Positions 59,708 through 64,000 of a stretch of 64,000 nucleotides of DNA are shown here, piece after piece (position 1 is the first letter of the stretch; every line of letters starts with the position of its first letter). A program made the position numbers and the translations under genes. Under the pieces are notes generated by a model that saw only the letters and a list, made by a program, of their open reading frames with translations, was not told where the DNA came from and ran no database searches. Source of the stretch: Streptomyces sp. AA1529 (lineage in GTDB: Bacteria > Actinomycetota > Actinomycetes > Streptomycetales > Streptomycetaceae); contig NZ_ALAP01000012.1 of NCBI RefSeq assembly GCF_000280905.1, positions 1 to 64,000 of the forward strand. The letters run 5' to 3'.

Positions 59708-59875
59708 TCAGCCGCAGACCTTCTTCAGCTCCTCGCCGAGCGCTGTCGCCTCATCCGGTGTCAGCTCGACGACGAGTCGCCCACCGCCTTCGAGCGGAAC
59801 GCGCATGACGATGCCCCGCCCCTCTTTGGTCACCTCGAGCGGGCCGTCACCCGTCCGCGGCTTCATGGCCGCCAT
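59708..59875 (-). CDS. DUF3117 small protein (55 aa)
   Basis: This 55-residue protein reads MAAMKPRTGDGPLEVTKEGR followed by GIVMRVPLEGGGRLVVELTP and DEATALGEELKKVCG, the conserved DUF3117 sequence found throughout actinobacteria (Mtb Rv1211). AGGAAGGGG lies about 7 nt before the ATG at 59875. The function is unknown. Its high conservation and a good promoter mark it as a real gene. It sits between the O-methyltransferase gene and the enoyl-CoA hydratase gene. Confidence 0.93.
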   Translation of the reverse strand: MAAMKPRTGDGPLEVTKEGRGIVMRVPLEGGGRLVVELTPDEATALGEELKKVCG

Positions 59876-60185
59876 GCTCGTTCCCCTTCCTGAAACCAGC
59901 CGATCGCGCCGGGGGTCCCGTAAGCGGGCACAGTTTCACCGGCATCGAACACATTGCTTCTTCGCCATTATCCCGCATGGCAGGACCCGATGACCAACAT
60001 CGGTCGGCATCTCTTCTTCCTGGACCACACGCAAACCCACCCAATGCGGCGTCCGCCCCGCGGTACGGCCCGGAATTCCCCTCCGTCACCGGTGTCCCTC
60101 GGTTTGACGCAGGTCACATCCGCCGGAGCTGCGGAGCGTGCGCGGTGCCCTGTCAGCGCCCGATGATCCGGGTCATGCTGAGTGC
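59876..60185. other. 310-bp divergent promoter region
   Basis: No gene seen. It holds the DUF3117 promoter and ribosome site on the minus strand, and the leader of the enoyl-CoA hydratase gene on the plus strand. No ribosome site is obvious just before the ATG at 60186, and no further repeat was found. Confidence 0.6.
59967..59996 (-). promoter_or_regulatory. Promoter of the DUF3117 gene
   Basis: On the minus strand, -35 TGGTCA (59996-59991), an 18-nt spacer and -10 GATAAT (59972-59967) fit a good primary-sigma promoter. The predicted start near 59960 leaves a leader of about 85 nt. Confidence 0.55.
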
Positions 60186-60974
60186 ATGTCCGACACCGTG
60201 CGCTACGAAGTGACCGAGGGACTCGCGAAGGTCGTGCTCGACCGCCCCGACGCGATGAACGCCCTCGACAACGAGACCAAGACCGCCCTGCGCGACACCC
60301 TGCAGCGGGCCGCCGCCGACGACGGGGTACGCGCGGTGCTGCTCACCGGCAGCGGCCGCGCCTTCTGCGTGGGCCAGGACCTCAAGGAGCACACCGGCTC
60401 GCTCGAACAGAGCGGCGGAAGCGCCCTGAACACCGTCGAGGAGCACTACAACCCGATCACCCTGGCCCTCGCCGGGATGCCGAAGCCGGTGGTGGCGGGC
60501 GTCAACGGGGTCGCCGCCGGGGCCGGCGCGGGCTTCGCCCTCGCCTGCGACTACCGGATCCTGGCGGACACCGCGGCGTTCAACACCTCCTTCGCGGGAG
60601 TGGCGCTGACCGCGGACTCCGGCGTCTCCTGGACGCTGCCGCGCCTGGTGGGCCCGGGCCGGGCCGCCGACCTGCTGCTCTTCCCGCGCAGCGTCAAGGC
60701 CGACGAGGCGCTGGAGCTGGGGCTGGCCAACCGGGTGGTACCCGCAGCCGAGCTCGCCGCGGAGGCCGAGGCGGTCGCCCGGCAGCTCGCGCAGGGGCCG
60801 ACCGCCGCCTACGCGGCGCTCAAGGAGTCCCTGGCCTACGGCGCCTCGCACTCGCTGGCCGAGACGCTCGGCAAGGAGTCCGAGCTCCAACTGCGGCTCG
60901 GCGACTCCGCCGACCACCGGATCGCCGTGGAGGCCTTCGTGCACAAGCAGCAGCCCCGCTTCACCGGTCGCTGA
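60186..60974 (+). CDS. Enoyl-CoA hydratase/isomerase family protein
   Basis: This 262-residue crotonase-fold protein has RPDAMNALDNET, SGRAFCVGQDLKEH and GVAAGAGAGFALACDYRI for the oxyanion hole, and DSGVSWTLPRLVGPGRAADLLLFPRSVKADEALELGLANRVV. It should hydrate or isomerise acyl-CoA thioesters in fatty-acid or aromatic degradation; PaaG-type activity is an option. The ATG at 60186 begins MSDTVRYEVTEGLAKVVLDRP. It stands alone between divergent DUF3117 and convergent tag. Confidence 0.9.
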   Translation: MSDTVRYEVTEGLAKVVLDRPDAMNALDNETKTALRDTLQRAAADDGVRAVLLTGSGRAFCVGQDLKEHTGSLEQSGGSALNTVEEHYNPITLALAGMPKPVVAGVNGVAAGAGAGFALACDYRILADTAAFNTSFAGVALTADSGVSWTLPRLVGPGRAADLLLFPRSVKADEALELGLANRVVPAAELAAEAEAVARQLAQGPTAAYAALKESLAYGASHSLAETLGKESELQLRLGDSADHRIAVEAFVHKQQPRFTGR

Positions 60975-61031
60975 CCGCCGCCGCACTGCAGCCGCCCGCC
61001 GGCCGCCGCACCGGGTGCGCCCCGCGCTGCG

Positions 61032-61658
61032 TCAGCCGGCGGCGGAGCCGCGGCACCAGCAGTCCGCCAGATGGTCGTCGACCAGCCCGCACGCCTGCAT
61101 CAGCGCGTAGACGGTGGTGGGGCCCACGAAGCGGAAGCCGCGCCGCTTGAGCTCCTTGGCCAGAGCCGTGGACTCGGGGGTGCTGCCGGGCACCTCCGCC
61201 GTCGTGCGGGGCGCGGGCCGGGCGGCCGGATCGGGGGCGTAGGACCACACCAGCCGGTCCAGCTCGCCCGGCTCCCAGCCGGCCGCGACCCGCGCGTTGC
61301 CGAGGGCCGCACCGATCTTGGCCCGGTTGCGCACGATGCCGCTGTCGGCGAGCAGCCGCCGCTCGTCGTCCTCGGTGAACCGTGCGACGGCGCCGATGCG
61401 GAAGTCCGCGAACGCGGCGCGGAACGCCTCGCGCTTGCGCAGGATCGTCAGCCACGAGAGGCCGGACTGGAAGCCCTCCAGGCACAGCCGCTCGTAGAGC
61501 GCGTCGTCGCCGTGCACCGGACGGCCCCACTCGGTGTCGTGGTAGGCCGCATAGTCCTCCGCGGTCGTGCCCCAGGGGCAGCGGGCGCGGCCGTCGGGGC
61601 CGGGCACCGCGGCGCCGGCCGGGGGCCCGGGTGCGGCGGCTTCGGGTCCGGTGGTCAT
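61032..61658 (-). CDS. tag: DNA-3-methyladenine glycosylase I
   Basis: Tag removes 3-methyladenine from alkylated DNA. The 208-residue product has RCPWGTTAEDYAAYHDTEWGRPVHGDDALYERLCLEGFQSGLSWLTIL, AKIGAALGNARV, and a C-terminal DDHLADCWCRG. The Cys and His near the start and the His and Cys near the end form the zinc site of the family. GGAGGAG lies about 6 nt before the ATG. The start overlaps the end of the DivIVA-like gene by four bases (ATGA), so they are coupled; the same pair occurs in mycobacteria. Confidence 0.95.
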   Translation of the reverse strand: MTTGPEAAAPGPPAGAAVPGPDGRARCPWGTTAEDYAAYHDTEWGRPVHGDDALYERLCLEGFQSGLSWLTILRKREAFRAAFADFRIGAVARFTEDDERRLLADSGIVRNRAKIGAALGNARVAAGWEPGELDRLVWSYAPDPAARPAPRTTAEVPGSTPESTALAKELKRRGFRFVGPTTVYALMQACGLVDDHLADCWCRGSAAG

Positions 61659-62122
61659 CGGCTCTCCTCCTCCGGGTGTGTCAGGGAAGCGCTGCGGGGG
61701 CCGTCCTGCTCCCCCGGGGCCTCCGGGCTCGGGTCGTGCGCCGGGTCCGGAACCGGGCCCGGCTCCGGACGCCTCTCCTCGGCCCGGCCCATCGCGACGG
61801 CCTGGGCACCGGCCAGCGCGGACTCCAGCTCGGCGATCCGCGCGTCGCGCTCCGCGAGCTCGGCCCCGAGCCGGTCGAGGACGTCGTCGACCTGCTCCAT
61901 CCGGTATCCGCGCACGCCGACGGCCAGCCGCAGCCCCGCCACGTCCCCGTGGGTGACGGGGCGCTCCGGCGGCAGCGGCTCGTCCAGCAGATCGGGCGGC
62001 GCGTCGGCGAGCCCGCCCACCGCGCCGCGGAGCTCCTCGCCGGGCCGGGCGCCGCTGCCGACCACGGCGAGCGTCACCGCGGCGACCACCACGACCAGCG
62101 AGAGCAGCAGGAACACGAACAC
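61655..62122 (-). CDS. DivIVA-like domain membrane protein
   Basis: This 155-residue protein has one N-terminal membrane helix (VFVFLLLSLVVVVAAVTLAVVGS), a linker, and a DivIVA-like segment GDVAGLRLAVGVRGYRMEQVDDVLDRLGAELAERDARIAELESAL with a short coiled coil. The tail is Pro/Glu-rich. The GTG at 62122 follows GGGGAG with 7 nt spacing. It could be a division or cell-pole factor, but this is uncertain. Coupled with tag downstream; divergent from folP. Confidence 0.8.
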   Translation of the reverse strand: MFVFLLLSLVVVVAAVTLAVVGSGARPGEELRGAVGGLADAPPDLLDEPLPPERPVTHGDVAGLRLAVGVRGYRMEQVDDVLDRLGAELAERDARIAELESALAGAQAVAMGRAEERRPEPGPVPDPAHDPSPEAPGEQDGPRSASLTHPEEESR

Positions 62123-62270
62123 GGATGGACTCCCCGAGTGGTTGCCGATTGCGGGCAGACCCTGATCGTGCCATGGCCCGGTGACAGCTATGGTCGGCGG
62201 CGGAGACCGGTGCACGGGCCACGCGGGTGCGGGCAGCAGGCGGGCACCGTCGAGAGGAAGAGGATGGCTG

Positions 62271-63161
62271 ATGCTGCGCCTGGGCACGCGCGAGTTCGGT
62301 GAACACGAACCGGTGATCATGGCGATCGTGAACCGGACGCCGGATTCCTTCTACGACCGCGGCGCCACCTTCCGGGACGAGCCCGCGCTGGACCGGGTCG
62401 AGCAGGCCGTCGCCGAGGGCGCCGCCGTCATCGACATAGGAGGAGTGAAGGCGGGGCCCGGGGACGAGGTCACGGCCGAGGAGGAGGCCCGGCGCACGGT
62501 GGGCTTCGTCGCGGAGGTGCGGCGGCGCTGGCCGGACGTGGTGATCAGCGTCGACACCTGGCGGCACGAGGTGGGCGAGGCCGTGTGCGAGGCCGGGGCC
62601 GATCTGCTCAACGACGCCTGGGGCGGGGTCGACCCCCGGCTGGCGGAGGTCGCGGCGCGGTACGGCGCCGGCCTGGTGTGCACCCACGCGGGCGGTGCCC
62701 GCCCGCGGACCCGCCCGCACCGGGTCGCCTACGAGCCCGACCCGGCCGGCGCCGGGGGCGGCAGCGGGGTCGTCGACGACATCCTGCGGGTGACGCTCGG
62801 GCTGGCCGAACGCGCCGCGGAGCTCGGGGTGCGCCGGGACGGGATCCTCATCGACCCCGGGCACGACTTCGGCAAGTCCACCCGGCACTCGCTGGAGGCG
62901 ACCCGGGAGCTGGGCCGGATGACCGCGACGGGCTGGCCGGTGCTGGTCTCGCTGTCCAACAAGGACTTCGTGGGCGAGACCCTGGACCGCCCCGTCAAGG
63001 AGCGGCTGACCGGCACCCTGGCCACCACCGCCGTCTCCGCCTGGCTGGGTGCGCGGGTCTACCGGGTGCACGAGGTGGCCGAGACCAAGCAGGTCCTCGA
63101 CATGGTGTCCGCGATCGCGGGCCACCGTCAGCCCGCGGTGGCCCGCCGGGGGCTGGCCTAG
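62271..63161 (+). CDS. folP2: Dihydropteroate synthase-like protein (FolP2 type)
   Basis: This 296-residue TIM-barrel protein is of the dihydropteroate synthase family. It has VIMAIVNRTPDSFYDRG, AAVIDIGGVKAGPGDEVTAEEE, SVDTWRHEVGEAVCEAGADLLNDAWGG and LIDPGHDFGKS. Active FolP has GGESTRPG at the second site; here it reads GGVKAGPG, as in mycobacterial FolP2 (Rv1207), which lacks synthase activity. GAGGAAGAGGA lies 7-8 nt before the ATG. In mycobacteria the next gene is gpgS; here the next gene is the LOG-family gene. Its role may be structural or regulatory rather than folate synthesis. Confidence 0.88.
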   Translation: MLRLGTREFGEHEPVIMAIVNRTPDSFYDRGATFRDEPALDRVEQAVAEGAAVIDIGGVKAGPGDEVTAEEEARRTVGFVAEVRRRWPDVVISVDTWRHEVGEAVCEAGADLLNDAWGGVDPRLAEVAARYGAGLVCTHAGGARPRTRPHRVAYEPDPAGAGGGSGVVDDILRVTLGLAERAAELGVRRDGILIDPGHDFGKSTRHSLEATRELGRMTATGWPVLVSLSNKDFVGETLDRPVKERLTGTLATTAVSAWLGARVYRVHEVAETKQVLDMVSAIAGHRQPAVARRGLA

Positions 63162-63215
63162 GCCCTGCGAAGGAGCCGCGTCCGCCCGACGGGCGGCCGG
63201 GGCTCCGGGGACGAG

Positions 63216-64000
63216 CTACCGGCGGCCGGGCGGTCCGGGGTGCTGGGCGGCCGGGACCTGGCCGCCGACCTCCTTGGTGACCAGCGCGACCGCCTCGTCG
63301 ATGTCGTCGGTGACGTGGAAGAGCTCCAGGTCCCGCTCGGAGGCCTTGCCGCCGCCGACGACGGAGTGCCGCAGCCAGTCGGCGAGCCCCTGCCAGTAGT
63401 CCGTGCCGAAGAGCACGATCGGGAAGCGGGTGACCTTCCCGGTCTGCACCAGGGTCAGCGCCTCGAACAGTTCGTCCAGCGTGCCGAGCCCGCCGGGGAG
63501 TACGACGAACCCGCTCGCGTACTTCACGAACATCGTCTTGCGGACGAAGAAGTAGCGGAAGTTCACGCCGATGTCGACGTACTTGTTCATGCCCTGCTCG
63601 AAGGGCAGCTCGATACCGAGCCCGACCGAGGTGCCGTCCGCCTCCAGCGCCCCCTTGTTGGCCGCCTCCATCGCCCCGGGGCCGCCGCCGGTGATGACGG
63701 CGAACCCGGCCTCGGCCAGCGCCCGGCCGATCCGCACGCCCTGCTCGTACTCGGGTGCCTCCGCGGGGGTGCGCGCCGAGCCGAAGACGCTGATGGCGGG
63801 GCCCAGTTCGGCCAGGGCTCCGAAGCCCTCGACGAACTCGGACTGGATGCGCATCACCCGCCAGGGATCCTGGTGGATGAAGTCGGAGGGGCCCGCGGTG
63901 TCCAGCAGGCGCTGATCGGTGGTCCCCGACTGCACCTGGTCGCGGCGGCGCACGACAGGCCCCAGTCGCTGCTCCTTGGGCCCTCCGCCGGTCTCGTCGG
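63216..64000 (-). CDS. TIGR00730 Rossmann-fold (LOG-family) protein, start beyond window
   Basis: This LOG-type protein (cytokinin riboside 5'-monophosphate phosphoribohydrolase family) has VFGSARTPAEAPEYEQG, FAVITGGGPGAMEAANKGA and LPGGLGTLDELFEALTLVQ, the PGGxGTxxE motif. Conserved residues (QRLGPVVRRRDQVQSGTTDQRLLDTAGP) continue past a GTG at 63953 up to the edge, so the start lies outside the window and at least 15 more residues belong to it. The Mtb counterpart is Rv1205, which degrades a cytokinin. It is convergent with folP2. Confidence 0.9.
   Translation of the reverse strand, partial: DETGGGPKEQRLGPVVRRRDQVQSGTTDQRLLDTAGPSDFIHQDPWRVMRIQSEFVEGFGALAELGPAISVFGSARTPAEAPEYEQGVRIGRALAEAGFAVITGGGPGAMEAANKGALEADGTSVGLGIELPFEQGMNKYVDIGVNFRYFFVRKTMFVKYASGFVVLPGGLGTLDELFEALTLVQTGKVTRFPIVLFGTDYWQGLADWLRHSVVGGGKASERDLELFHVTDDIDEAVALVTKEVGGQVPAAQHPGPPGRR

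Noticed and set aside
1..64000. tRNA, rRNA, prophage, transposase or integrase genes
   Set aside because: Looked for and not seen; composition and gene content are uniform core chromosome.

Overview
The window is GC-rich, densely packed actinobacterial chromosome, almost certainly from Streptomyces or a close relative. Signs of this are the G/C-rich third codon positions, many GTG starts, a WhiB-family regulator with an AT-hook, mycoredoxin, UvrD2, AdnAB, a DUF3107 protein and a DUF3117 protein. There is no rRNA, tRNA, CRISPR array, prophage or insertion sequence. It reads as core chromosome. Both end genes are cut: moaE loses its last residues at the left edge, and a LOG-type (TIGR00730) gene loses its start at the right edge.

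Layout. 1-7.4 kb: moaE, a tail-anchored SDR, a DUF2342 metalloprotease overlapping a NUDIX gene, a YgjP-type metallopeptidase, a ThiF-like protein and an ABC1/UbiB kinase. 7.5-8.9 kb: the antibiotic-response regulator wblC (whiB7) behind a long leader carrying a 90-codon upstream ORF and an intrinsic terminator. 8.9-21.9 kb: a DNA repair and redox block (uvrD2, mycoredoxin, nudC, an M20 dipeptidase, adnB, adnA, an alkyltransferase-like gene). 22-28 kb: a large membrane protein with a kinase-like middle domain, a secreted TAP-type peptidase and moeZ. 28-33.5 kb: a putative polysaccharide operon of a DUF3492/PelF-like glycosyltransferase (frameshifted here), a polytopic membrane protein, a sugar-nucleotide epimerase and a spherulin-4 protein. 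33.7-41.4 kb: DUF3152, an alpha/beta hydrolase, a TetR regulator, DUF3107, a ferritin-like protein and a DEAD-box RNA helicase. 41.5-47 kb: a hydrolase, MarC, a PHP phosphoesterase, a zinc-ribbon protein, an MFS exporter with a palindromic control region and a SUFU-domain protein. 47-53.5 kb: metal-ion functions (CorA behind a structured leader with a small ORF, a PRC/MgtE-N/CBS protein, DUF1003) and the Fe-S carrier Mrp. 54.4-58.7 kb: the envelope-stress operon sigE-rseA-htrA-tatB. 58.8-64 kb: an O-methyltransferase, DUF3117, an enoyl-CoA hydratase, tag, a DivIVA-like protein, a folP2-type gene and the LOG-family gene.

From memory, much of this order resembles two Mycobacterium tuberculosis blocks (about rv3195-rv3213 and rv1205-rv1229), which supports several assignments. 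Themes are genome maintenance (AdnAB, UvrD2, Tag, ATL), redox and envelope stress (mycoredoxin, NudC, SigE/RseA/HtrA), ribosome-stress signalling (WblC) and metal homeostasis. The most promising leads are the wblC leader, the PelF/spherulin locus and the corA leader ORF. No product was confirmed by database search; names rest on recognised motifs and family knowledge.
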